From the NCBI GenBank assembly GCA_002359215.1, contig DEMN01000012.1:893786-957785 (forward strand): a stretch of 64,000 nucleotides of DNA, given 5' to 3'. Position 1 is the first letter of the stretch; each line of letters begins with the position of its first letter. The notes beneath the pieces were generated by a model, which was given only the letters and a program-made list of their open reading frames with translations, did not search any database and was not told the DNA's origin. Both the position numbers and the translations under genes were made by a program. Of this stretch, positions 1 through 6,988 are shown one piece after another. Source of the DNA: Flavobacteriales bacterium UBA2669. GTDB lineage: Bacteria; Bacteroidota; Bacteroidia; Flavobacteriales_E; Vicingaceae.

Positions 1-711
1 GGGAAAAATGGAATAATCGAGTTGTCTATATTTATTTCGTTTTTAATTTTTTATAAAATATCACGATACATTGCAATAGGAGATGCAAGCACAGCGTTTG
101 AAAATGCTCGCAAACTAATTGAATTTGAAAAAAATTTAGGAATTTTTACCGAACCAATAATTCAAGGTTTATTTCTTTCAAAAATTAGTTTGATAAAAAT
201 TTTAAATACTTTTTATATGTATGTGCATATACCCGCAACAGTAGTGTTTTTTGTTTGGTTGTTTAAAAAATACAACAAAAAATATTACTGGATAAGAAAT
301 GGGTTTATTATAGCCAATTGTATTGCTGTTATCTTTTTTATAACCTATCCATGTGCTCCACCTAGGATGCTTAGCGAATATGGATTTACTGATACATTAC
401 TACAAATAAGTAACGTTAATTTATATAATGGGTTTTTTTCAGGATTTTTCAACCAATATGCAGCCGTACCATCCATGCATTTTGGTAATGCTTTTTTAAT
501 TGCTATTGCTGTTATTTTGTATGCAAAAAATAGCTATAAATGGTTAGTATTAATTTATCCATTATTTGTGCTATTGGTAATTGTAATAACAGCTAACCAT
601 TTTTATTTAGATGCTGTTTTAGGTGGTGTAATTGTTATTGCTCCCTATCCTTTAATGTGGACAATTTCAACTTTAGCTCAATATAAGATTATGATAGTAA
701 AAAGATGTTAA
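1..711 (+). CDS. PAP2-superfamily membrane enzyme, 5' end outside the window
   Basis: The frame is open to base 1, so the true start lies upstream; the first usable start inside is a TTG at 22. The protein is a multi-pass membrane protein with hydrophobic segments throughout. It carries the PAP2 signature in order: 'CAPPRM' (coded near 352-369), 'PSMH' (469-480) and 'NHFYLDAVLGG' (near 595-627), the last two holding the histidines expected of the catalytic pair. This arrangement fits the PAP2_3 (Aur1/inositolphosphorylceramide synthase-like) branch. It overlaps the next gene by 7 nt and lies in one operon with myo-inositol-1-phosphate synthase. From Bacteroides inositol-lipid loci I infer a role in making or dephosphorylating an inositol phospholipid or sphingolipid headgroup. 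Family is secure; substrate is inferred. Confidence 0.8.
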   Translation, partial: GKNGIIELSIFISFLIFYKISRYIAIGDASTAFENARKLIEFEKNLGIFTEPIIQGLFLSKISLIKILNTFYMYVHIPATVVFFVWLFKKYNKKYYWIRNGFIIANCIAVIFFITYPCAPPRMLSEYGFTDTLLQISNVNLYNGFFSGFFNQYAAVPSMHFGNAFLIAIAVILYAKNSYKWLVLIYPLFVLLVIVITANHFYLDAVLGGVIVIAPYPLMWTISTLAQYKIMIVKRC

Positions 712-1235
712 AAAAAATAGTCATATTGTTATTTTTTTGTTTTTTCTTAAATAGTTTTTTGGGAGCACAGGATAAAGAAAAACTGAAATGGGGAGTAGAA
801 ACTTCTCCATATATAAGTTATTCTGGAATTAATTGGGGAATACAAGTCAATGGGTTTTATAAAAAACATAGTTTAGGTATTGGTGTAAAAACATCTTTTC
901 AATCTAGTTATTTCCCATATAAAACCTCTATAGGTTTGGTAGTGGATTATAAATATTTTATGCTGAGTAAATCTAATATTAAATCATTCGTATCTATTAA
1001 CTACAATAATGTAGTATATGATGTGAAAAATAGGAATTATTCCAATAAAAATACTATTCATGAATATGTAGTAAGTAATGGGTTTTTAATAAAAATAATA
1101 AATAAGATATGGGTTGGAAACTCTATAGGAGTGGGCGGTTATTCAGAAAGATATTTTAATTTTTCAGAAGGCAAAAAAGAAAATTACATAGGTTATAATT
1201 TAATGCTAAAAGGGCTGCTTAGTTATGAATTCTAG
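705..1235 (+). CDS. Small secreted, probably outer-membrane beta-barrel-like protein
   Basis: A 176-residue protein with a clear N-terminal signal peptide (basic MLKK, a hydrophobic stretch rich in F and L, then 'LGAQ' as likely cleavage site). The mature part is rich in alternating aromatic and polar residues and ends in phenylalanine ('LLSYEF'), a pattern typical of small outer-membrane beta-barrels. I do not recognise a named family. It overlaps both neighbours (7 nt upstream, 11 nt downstream), so it is co-translated with the PAP2 enzyme and the glycerophosphodiesterase and probably serves the same envelope-lipid process. Confidence 0.65.
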   Translation: MLKKIVILLFFCFFLNSFLGAQDKEKLKWGVETSPYISYSGINWGIQVNGFYKKHSLGIGVKTSFQSSYFPYKTSIGLVVDYKYFMLSKSNIKSFVSINYNNVVYDVKNRNYSNKNTIHEYVVSNGFLIKIINKIWVGNSIGVGGYSERYFNFSEGKKENYIGYNLMLKGLLSYEF

Positions 1236-2091
1236 AATTATAATGTTGTTGTTATTGATGATAATCTCATCCTGTAAAAAGGTAAATATTAATGATATTC
1301 ATAACCTTAATGGAGATTTTATATATGTAATTGGACATGGAGGAGTAGGTTTTCAGACACTAAGTACCCAATTGCCCGAAAATTCAATGATAAGTATTAT
1401 GAAAGCTATTGAGGTTTATGGAGCAGATGGAGTGGAGGTTGATGTTCAACTCTCAAAAGATTTACAATTAGTACTATATCATGATGATAGGCTAGAAACC
1501 TCTACAGATGGAATAGGGTTTGTTTATGAATATAATTTAATAGAATTAACAGAAATTAAATATAATCGAGATATTTATGCAAATTTGTTTATAGATGAAC
1601 ATGTTGTTTCTTTAGAAACTGTTTTACAAAAGTTTTCTAAACAAAAGATAAAACCACAATTACATTTAGATTTAAGGTCTTGGTTATACGATAATTCTTT
1701 ATATAATCCTGCTGATTTTTTTTCAGTGTATGCTAGTAAGATAGTTAATATTGTAAATAAATATCAGTATCATGAATACACTTATATAGCTTCAGGTGAT
1801 ATAAATCTATTAAAAGAATTGAGTCAACAAGATGCTAATCTAAAATTAATGATTGAAACTAATAAAGTAAATTGGGGCATTGAACAGATTCAAGAAAATA
1901 GATGGTATGGCATTTTAGCAAATAATCATAACATTTCAAAACAAGATGTAAAATATGTTCACTCACAAGGTGTTAGAATTGCTGTTTTTGATATAAAAAC
2001 ACAATCCAATCAAGTTAAAGCTGTTAATAAGAACCCTGATTTTATAATCACAGATAACATTTCTCAACTACAACAAATATTATATAATTAA
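1225..2091 (+). CDS. Glycerophosphodiester phosphodiesterase lipoprotein
   Basis: The 288-residue protein begins with a lipoprotein signal peptide ending in 'IISSC' (Cys17). The GDPD catalytic set is visible: His38 in 'GHGG' (usually HRG), Glu52 in 'PENS', Glu71 and Asp73 in 'VEVDV', and His86 in 'YHDD'. The family cleaves glycerophosphodiesters to an alcohol and glycerol-3-phosphate. An exported, lipid-anchored copy between a PAP2 enzyme and inositol-phosphate synthase suggests it processes glycerophosphoinositol or a related envelope lipid product, which is inference. It overlaps the upstream gene by 11 nt. Confidence 0.85.
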   Translation: MNSRIIMLLLLMIISSCKKVNINDIHNLNGDFIYVIGHGGVGFQTLSTQLPENSMISIMKAIEVYGADGVEVDVQLSKDLQLVLYHDDRLETSTDGIGFVYEYNLIELTEIKYNRDIYANLFIDEHVVSLETVLQKFSKQKIKPQLHLDLRSWLYDNSLYNPADFFSVYASKIVNIVNKYQYHEYTYIASGDINLLKELSQQDANLKLMIETNKVNWGIEQIQENRWYGILANNHNISKQDVKYVHSQGVRIAVFDIKTQSNQVKAVNKNPDFIITDNISQLQQILYN

Positions 2092-2107
2092 CGAACAATT
2101 TTTTAAT

Positions 2108-3421
2108 ATGAATCTAAACATTAAAAGTGCAGAAGGAAGATTAGGTATTTTATTACCTGGTATGGGTGCGGTAGCAACTACCTTTATAGCTGGAGTTTAC
2201 GCAGTAAACAAAGGTATTTCTAAACCAATTGGATCAACAACTCAAATGGGAAGAATTAGAATCGGAAAAAGAACTGATAACAACACTCCACTTATCAAAG
2301 ATTTTATTCCATTAGCTGACATTAAAAATATTGCTTTTGGTGGATGGGATTTGTTTAACGACAATGTGTATCAATCTGCTGTTAATGCAGGAGTTTTAGA
2401 TAGATATACGTTGGAGCAATTAAAGCCTGAGTTGGAAGCTATTAAACCAATGAAAGCGGTTTTTGATAAAAAATACGTTATCAAATTAGATGGTCCAAAT
2501 GTAAAAACAGGTGCTACTAAAATGGATTTAGCAGAGCAATTACGTCAGGACATTCGTGATTTTAAAGCAAAAAACAATTGCGATAGGTTGGTGATGGTAT
2601 GGTGTGGTTCAACAGAAATATACATTCAAGAAAGTGCTGTTCATCAAACCATCGAAAGTCTTGAAAATGGTTTAAGAAACAATGATGAAAACATACCTTC
2701 AAGTATGATTTATGCCTATGCAGCATTAATGGAAAAAGTACCTTATGCAAATGGTGCTCCTAACTTATCTGCTGATATTCCTGCATTGGTTGCTTTAGCA
2801 AAACAAAACAATGTTCCAATTTGCGGAAAAGACTTCAAAACTGGTCAAACCTTAATAAAAACAATTGTTGCACCAGGTTTAAAAACACGTAACTTAGGTA
2901 TAGCCGGTTGGTTTTCTACCAATATTTTAGGAAACAGAGATGGAGCTGTGTTAGACGACCCTGCCAGTTTTAAAACTAAAGAAGTTTCTAAATTGAGTGT
3001 GCTTGAAGATATTTTAGAACCAGAAAAACACCCTGATTTATACAAAGATTTATACCACAAAGTACGTATCGATTATTACCCACCAAGAGGCGACAATAAA
3101 GAAGGTTGGGACAATATTGATATTTTTGGTTGGATGGGTTACCCTATGCAAATTAAAATCGACTTTTTATGTAGAGATTCTATTTTAGCTGCTCCTTTAG
3201 TATTGGATTTAGCTATTTTCTTGGATTTGGCTCAACGTTCAAATATGAGTGGTGTTCAAGAATGGTTGTCATTTTACTTTAAATCTCCACAAGAAAAAGC
3301 ACATGGTTTAAAACCAATGCATGATATTTTTAAACAAGAAATGAAGTTACAAAACACCTTACGTCATCTACAAGGCGAAGATTTAATTACACATTTAGGT
3401 TTAAATTATGAATATTTATAG
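2108..3421 (+). CDS. ino1: Myo-inositol-1-phosphate synthase
   Basis: A 437-residue cytoplasmic enzyme that converts glucose-6-phosphate to inositol-1-phosphate using NAD. The N-terminus has a nucleotide-binding glycine motif ('GILLPGMGAVATT'). Later come 'VWCGSTE', the active-site region 'GNRDGAVLDDPASF' followed by 'KTKEVSK', and 'DSILAAPLVLDL', all characteristic of the family. It lies 16 nt after the glycerophosphodiesterase gene. In Bacteroides, synthases of this kind feed inositol lipid synthesis. Here the partner CDP-alcohol phosphatidyltransferase is not visible and may lie to the left of the window. Confidence 0.93.
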   Translation: MNLNIKSAEGRLGILLPGMGAVATTFIAGVYAVNKGISKPIGSTTQMGRIRIGKRTDNNTPLIKDFIPLADIKNIAFGGWDLFNDNVYQSAVNAGVLDRYTLEQLKPELEAIKPMKAVFDKKYVIKLDGPNVKTGATKMDLAEQLRQDIRDFKAKNNCDRLVMVWCGSTEIYIQESAVHQTIESLENGLRNNDENIPSSMIYAYAALMEKVPYANGAPNLSADIPALVALAKQNNVPICGKDFKTGQTLIKTIVAPGLKTRNLGIAGWFSTNILGNRDGAVLDDPASFKTKEVSKLSVLEDILEPEKHPDLYKDLYHKVRIDYYPPRGDNKEGWDNIDIFGWMGYPMQIKIDFLCRDSILAAPLVLDLAIFLDLAQRSNMSGVQEWLSFYFKSPQEKAHGLKPMHDIFKQEMKLQNTLRHLQGEDLITHLGLNYEYL

Positions 3422-3435
3422 TTTAATTTGCAAAT

Positions 3436-3909
3436 ATGGAAGGTAAAGTCAAATTAACAACCAAACAGCAACAGCTTTTAGAAAAGGCTATTGTTATTCA
3501 TGAGAGATTGGGATATACACCAGCCGCTTCTCAGATTTTAGCTTTATTATTGATTTCTGATAAGGTTGAGTTAACTTTTGATCAAATAAGAACCACACTG
3601 AATTTGAGTAAAAGTGCAACAAGTAATGCTTTGAATGCACTTATTCAAATAAAGCGAATCGAATACATCACTAAGATGGGAGATCGTAAACGATATTTTC
3701 GTAGTTTAATTATTAGTTGGAAGAGTAAGTTAAAAGAAGTAAACGATAGTATATTTGAATTGAATAGTTTGTTTAAAGAAATTTTAAGTGTTAGATCAGA
3801 ATCAACTTTGGATTTTAACCATTCTTTAAAAGAAATCATTGATTTCATGAATTATATGGAAGTAGAGATGCCTAAGTTATTTAAACAATGGGAAGAAAAG
3901 AAGAGGTGA
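3436..3909 (+). CDS. GbsR/MarR-type winged-helix transcriptional regulator
   Basis: A 157-residue protein with the layout of the GbsR family: an N-terminal helix with 'HERLGYTPAASQILALLLIS', a winged helix ('LNLSKSATSNALNALIQIKRIEYI'), the wing 'MGDRKRYFRS', and a C-terminal helical dimerisation region. It begins 14 nt after the inositol-phosphate synthase gene and is the last gene of that operon, so it probably regulates the operon. GbsR in Bacillus senses choline; the ligand here is unknown. Confidence 0.8.
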   Translation: MEGKVKLTTKQQQLLEKAIVIHERLGYTPAASQILALLLISDKVELTFDQIRTTLNLSKSATSNALNALIQIKRIEYITKMGDRKRYFRSLIISWKSKLKEVNDSIFELNSLFKEILSVRSESTLDFNHSLKEIIDFMNYMEVEMPKLFKQWEEKKR

Positions 3910-4103
3910 TTTTTTTATTTGAAAAGTTACTTTTTGTTAAGTAGGATAGAAATTTTAATGGAAATCTCTTATTTTTTTTATTATCTTACTGGCTCTTTTT
4001 CTGAAATTAACGAATCTATCAAATTTTAATCAAGGATAAACAAATTAAACATTAAATCTTTCTAAATTTTACTTCCCCAAAAAATACATGTACCTAAATT
4101 AGT

Positions 4104-4111
4104 TACATTTG
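4104..4111 (+). promoter_or_regulatory. Bacteroidota -7 box before the marR gene
   Basis: TACATTTG matches the TAnnTTTG -7 element and sits 28 nt before the MarR start codon. It is embedded in a 12-bp palindrome, TTACATTTGTAA (4103-4114), which is the same sequence repeated upstream of the Xre gene near 57.2 kb. No clear -33 TTG was found. Confidence 0.5.
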
Positions 4112-4139
4112 TAAGCTTTTTAAACTACTACATAAATTA

Positions 4140-4592
4140 ATGATTAATCACAATATATATGGATATGAAATGAATCGTATTTCAGAGGTGTATCTGAGTA
4201 CTTTGTCATCTATTATGAAACCTTTTGGCATTGAAAGGTATTTTGCTCCATTACTCTATTTGTGTGAAAATAGTGGAAAGGTTACCCAAAAAGATTTAGC
4301 TGGAGCATTAAAAAGAGATAAAGTTTCTACTATGCGTATGGTAGATTATTTAAGTAAAAAAGGTCTATTGATTAGAATACAAGATTGCAACGATAGAAGA
4401 TGTCAGATTTTAGAAGTTACTGATAAAGCTTTGGAACTACTGCCTAAAATTAAAGAAGGACTACAACAAACCAATGATTTGTTGTTTAGAGATTTTACCG
4501 AAAAAGAAAAAGTAAGTTTTAAGAAAAGTATGGACAAACTACTTATAACTATAAATAGTATCGTTCCGCAAATTAGGGAGGTTGAACTATAA
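4140..4592 (+). CDS. MarR-family transcriptional regulator
   Basis: A 150-residue winged-helix protein. 'YLCENSGKVTQKDLAGALKRDKVSTMRMVDYLSKKGLL' is the helix-turn-helix, followed by the wing 'IQDCNDRRCQILEVT' with the conserved D-R-R and then dimerisation helices. It stands alone, about 230 nt after the GbsR-type gene with its own promoter box, so it is transcribed separately. The target is unknown. The region to its right holds recombinase debris, so it may mark the edge of an old insertion. Confidence 0.85.
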   Translation: MINHNIYGYEMNRISEVYLSTLSSIMKPFGIERYFAPLLYLCENSGKVTQKDLAGALKRDKVSTMRMVDYLSKKGLLIRIQDCNDRRCQILEVTDKALELLPKIKEGLQQTNDLLFRDFTEKEKVSFKKSMDKLLITINSIVPQIREVEL

Positions 4593-4660
4593 TGTTTGAG
4601 TTCGAGGCTTTCGCAGGTTTGAAAGTCAGGATTTTACTTTCGTAAATGACTGGCTTTTAA

Positions 4661-4816
4661 AACAAGAATAACGAAGAAGGAGAAAGTTTGTACACCGTTC
4701 AGAAAATATTAGGGCATAAAAGCTTTCATTCAACATTGCGATATATCAAAGCTGCCAAAACAGAATTGAAATCCTGTGTAAATCCATTGGATAAGATTTA
4801 TGCCGATAATGTTTAA
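4661..4816 (+). pseudogene. C-terminal remnant of a tyrosine recombinase
   Basis: Reading from 4661 gives about 51 codons without a start, containing 'VQKILGHKSFHSTLRYIKAAK' split over the box-II region of tyrosine recombinases: the LGH histidine and the catalytic tyrosine in 'LRYI' are both present, followed by a short tail and TAA at 4814. An in-frame stop at 4658 and no recognisable catalytic core upstream show it is a broken end of an integrase gene. It lies about 560 bp left of the metal island's left repeat and is the only recombinase trace in the window. Confidence 0.7.
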
Positions 4817-4821
4817 TTTTG
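4814..4821 (+). promoter_or_regulatory. -7 box overlapping the recombinase stop codon
   Basis: TAATTTTG fits TAnnTTTG, begins on the stop codon of the recombinase remnant, and ends 6 nt before the ATG at 4828. Transcription from it would give an almost leaderless mRNA for the orphan gene. Confidence 0.45.
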
Positions 4822-4827
4822 TCGTAA

Positions 4828-5265
4828 ATGATTAAATTGATAAAATACGCTGAGTACTTTATGATGGCTGAATTTATGAAAGCCAAGCAAGAAGTATTTC
4901 AAAACGAGAGTGGGAGGGAAGGAGTAGATTTTATTGTCAAAACCAAATCAGGAAATAAGCATGAATTGTATTTGCAAATACTCGAATTAGATAAGCAAAG
5001 AAGCATTAAAATTCCTAAACAACAATTAGGGGAGCTAAAAGATAATTTATGGATTGTTTTAATTCTGTTTATGAATGAAGAAGAATTAGGGTCGTTTTTG
5101 ATTCCTTCAAAAATTTTTACAACCCCAGATGATTATATCTTTAAAGATAATTCGCAAAGCGAAATGTTTGCTCATTTCGCAAATTGGGAAATTAAAGTGT
5201 TTAAGAATGGGATGGATGAATTGAATAAATATCGGTTAGTCAATCAAGTACAAAATCTAATCTAG
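4828..5265 (+). CDS. Orphan protein, possibly with a restriction-endonuclease-like fold
   Basis: A 145-residue cytoplasmic protein that I do not recognise by name. The segment 'GREGVDFIVKTKSGNKHELY' followed by 'LQILELDKQRSIKIPK' resembles the strand-D-strand-Q/E-x-K core of PD-(D/E)XK-type proteins such as DUF4365, but the second acidic/lysine pair is not clean, so catalysis is doubtful. It has no signal peptide or membrane segment. It lies directly after the recombinase remnant and before the left flank of the metal island, so it is probably cargo of the older mobile element. The fold is a guess. Confidence 0.5.
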   Translation: MIKLIKYAEYFMMAEFMKAKQEVFQNESGREGVDFIVKTKSGNKHELYLQILELDKQRSIKIPKQQLGELKDNLWIVLILFMNEEELGSFLIPSKIFTTPDDYIFKDNSQSEMFAHFANWEIKVFKNGMDELNKYRLVNQVQNLI

Positions 5266-5279
5266 TTTTTGAACAAAAA

Positions 5280-5299
5280 AAGCTCCCTTATAAAGAGAG
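5280..5299 (-). terminator. Weak hairpin with T-run on the minus strand
   Basis: GCTC/GAGC and CTT/AAG arms with one mismatch form a short hairpin. On the minus strand it is followed by seven T residues. No minus-strand gene uses it here, so it is either a relic or helps end transcription from the orphan gene. Confidence 0.3.
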
Positions 5300-5379
5300 C
5301 GAAGAGCAACCAAGCTCTAACCAAAGAAACCGAATGTAGAAAACTCAAATCAACAAGCTAATAACTATTAAAACATATA

Positions 5380-6073
5380 ATTATGTTAAATAGAAAGGCG
5401 TGTTGGCACGAAAGAAATGCGGGCAAGCGTTTGGCGTGAATGGATAAATGCGTAAAAACAAACAAAAGGGGCTTGTCCTTTTGTTGCGTAGCAAACAATT
5501 ACTTTTGTATTGTTTTAGCATTTATACAGAGAGCGTTGAAGCATATTTCTTTCTTGATTTTTTGGTTCTTTTTTATCAAGAAAAAAGAATAAATCAAACA
5601 GGCTCAGTGAACGCAGCATAGAAAAATGCGAAATGAAGCCTTATTAAGGCAAACGCATTTTTTGTATGCAAGTGAACTACCACATAATTTTTTTGAGCGA
5701 TGGCAAAAGAATAAATTTTTTAAAAAAGAAAGGCATGTGCGGCTATTTAATATAATGGCTAATTATAGGACAAATGGAGGGAAACGAAATTCACGAATAC
5801 ATTAATTTAAAATAAAAAAGAATGAGTAAAATGATATACCGCTTAAAATCTAAACTTCCTGAGAATCGAATATTTTTAAATTTGTGTAGAATTATCTTGA
5901 ATACGAGAATTAAGAAGCGTTGGCTTGTGTGTTCTATTTACTTTGCTGCCATAAGCAAAGCAAGTGAGGAACGAGCGCAGACATAATATCCATTATAGTT
6001 GACAAACGCGTTAAAGACTTAAATAAATAAGAAAGCGTTTTGTCCTATAATGTACTGCGTTATGTTAATATAG
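5380..6073. repeat. Left copy of the non-coding direct repeat flanking the metal island
   Basis: About 694 bp that recurs, in the same orientation and nearly identical, at 16649-17406. Both copies begin ATTATGTTAAATAGAAAGG and end with TTATGTTAA followed within one base by TATAG, so a short direct repeat also marks each end. No protein-coding frame is apparent. Inside are hairpins (TTCTTGAT/ATCAAGAA near 5552-5582 and CTTTGCT/AGCAAAG near 5941-5960) and a subunit with 13-bp terminal inverted repeats (5763-6052). The pair flanks the whole metal-efflux operon, so it could mediate gain, loss or amplification by recombination. Confidence 0.85.
5763..6052. repeat. MITE-like subunit inside the left repeat
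   Basis: The segment starts with ATTATAGGACAAA and ends with the perfect inverted copy TTTGTCCTATAAT, enclosing about 290 bp of non-coding sequence. The matching subunit in the right repeat carries about 59 extra bases. Size, terminal inverted repeats and lack of coding capacity resemble a miniature inverted-repeat element, but no transposase or target duplication was found to confirm it. Confidence 0.45.
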
Positions 6074-6144
6074 CTTAGGTTTTTAAAGAATTAATTCTTT
6101 AAAAAGGGCAAAAAAAATTATTAAAAAAATTCATGTAAGGGTTG

Positions 6145-6174
6145 AAAATTTGCGGTTCATTTAAAGCAAATTTT
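6145..6174 (+). terminator. Hairpin, terminator-like
   Basis: Arms AAAATTTGC and GCAAATTTT (9 bp, 12-nt loop) are followed by a short T-rich stretch. It lies in the gene-free stretch between the left repeat and the His-rich gene. Confidence 0.35.
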
Positions 6175-6212
6175 TAACGCTTATATACCGCTTTCCTTTT
6201 AGCGAAAAATGG

Positions 6213-6241
6213 GTAAAGCTTTTTCTGCTTTACTTATTTTT
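6213..6241 (+). terminator. Hairpin with T-rich tail
   Basis: GTAAAGC and GCTTTAC (7 bp) are followed by TTATTTTTT, the form of an intrinsic terminator. It would isolate the metal operon from transcription entering from the left. Confidence 0.45.
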
Positions 6242-6246
6242 TAGCT

Positions 6247-6322
6247 GCGTGAGGGATAGAAGCGGCATCCTTTCTGTTTTTCACAGAAAGATATAGCGGA
6301 TAGCCCGACCTTTAGGGCACGC
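6247..6322 (+). ncRNA. Candidate small structured RNA element
   Basis: Several nested stems fit one compact fold: an outer GCGTG/CACGC helix (6247-6251 with 6318-6322), a short GGAT/ATCC hairpin near 6252-6270, a CTTTCTG/CAGAAAG hairpin near 6270-6290, and GCCC/GGGC (6303-6306 with 6315-6318), with 'GATATAGCGGA' unpaired between them. The sequence has the feel of a conserved intergenic element that I associate with Flavobacteriia genomes; whether it is the Rfam Flavo-1 motif I cannot tell. It follows a terminator-like hairpin and precedes the His-rich gene by about 80 nt. Confidence 0.45.
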
Positions 6323-6386
6323 CCAAATAATTCAACTTTGCCTTAATAAATTTATAACACATCTCAAAATATACGAAACTTTTCGA

Positions 6387-6394
6387 TACATTTG
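6387..6394 (+). promoter_or_regulatory. -7 box of the metal-efflux operon
   Basis: TACATTTG matches TAnnTTTG and ends 6 nt before the ATG at 6401, so the mRNA would start at or just before the start codon. It is the only good promoter box seen ahead of the operon. Confidence 0.5.
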
Positions 6395-6400
6395 CAACCA

Positions 6401-6883
6401 ATGAAATTAATTAAACCAATAATAGCTGTCTTTTTATTATTGACTTATTCATTTGCTTTTGCAGTTGAATTAATTCCTCATTGTCATTGTATTAATGAAG
6501 TAATGGATTACGTTGAGATTAATCAAGCTGATTCTCAACATGAGCATCATAATCATGTTCAAACCAAGGTGATAGATGGTAAGGATATTACTATTAAAAA
6601 ACATACTTGTGAGGATATATTGTGTGTTGTTGAATGTTTTTTAAGTGAATTAGAACATCCGCAATCTGACATAATTCATCAACAGTTTACCACATTAGAA
6701 ATAAATAATACTGAGTATAAATCTTTATCAAAAACAAAAATCATAGCAGTTTTATTTGCTGTTTTTGTTGAACCTAGCATAGTCGAATCACATCAAGAAT
6801 TTAACACTGCTTTTATTGATGAGTATCAATTGTCGCTCATCAAATCCTCCCCTCATAGAGGACCCCCAATATTTTCTTGTTAA
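6401..6883 (+). CDS. His-rich secreted protein, first gene of the metal-efflux operon
   Basis: About 160 residues from ATG 6401; an upstream TTG at 6392 is in frame but lies inside the promoter box, so ATG is preferred. The N-terminus is a signal peptide or membrane anchor ('IIAVFLLLTYSFAFA'), followed by metal-ligand-rich sequence ('HCHCIN', 'QHEHHNH', 'HTCEDILC'), a second hydrophobic patch, and the tail 'HRGPPIFSC'. I infer a periplasmic metal-binding role, since it heads the czc operon. I cannot name a family with confidence. Confidence 0.65.
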   Translation: MKLIKPIIAVFLLLTYSFAFAVELIPHCHCINEVMDYVEINQADSQHEHHNHVQTKVIDGKDITIKKHTCEDILCVVECFLSELEHPQSDIIHQQFTTLEINNTEYKSLSKTKIIAVLFAVFVEPSIVESHQEFNTAFIDEYQLSLIKSSPHRGPPIFSC

Positions 6884-6983
6884 GCGATTGTAGCCGACCG
6901 ATAGTATCGGAATAGCAATCTGTTTGTTTCTTTTTGGATTTTTCCAAGAAGACATTATTGTATTCTATTAACAAGAAAATATT
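6868..6983 (+). promoter_or_regulatory. Three-stem structured leader before czcA
   Basis: A perfect 16-bp inverted repeat, AATATTTTCTTGTTAA (6868-6883) and its complement (6968-6983), encloses two further hairpins: GATTG/CAATC with inner CCGAT/ATCGG and a 3-nt loop (6886-6920), and a 9-bp stem with a TTTT loop (6930-6951). Together they make a three-way junction that covers the stop codon of the His-rich gene and ends 5 nt before the czcA ATG. It could control czcA translation or mRNA processing. An inserted palindromic element is the alternative. Confidence 0.5.
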
Positions 6984-6988
6984 TCATT

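Noticed and set aside
5380..6073. Insertion sequence in the flanking repeats
   Set aside because: No frame long enough for a transposase was found in either copy.
6868..6983. Known NiCo (czcD) riboswitch
   Set aside because: The fold is a three-way junction with an AT-rich outer stem and lacks the conserved G-rich junctions expected of NiCo riboswitches.
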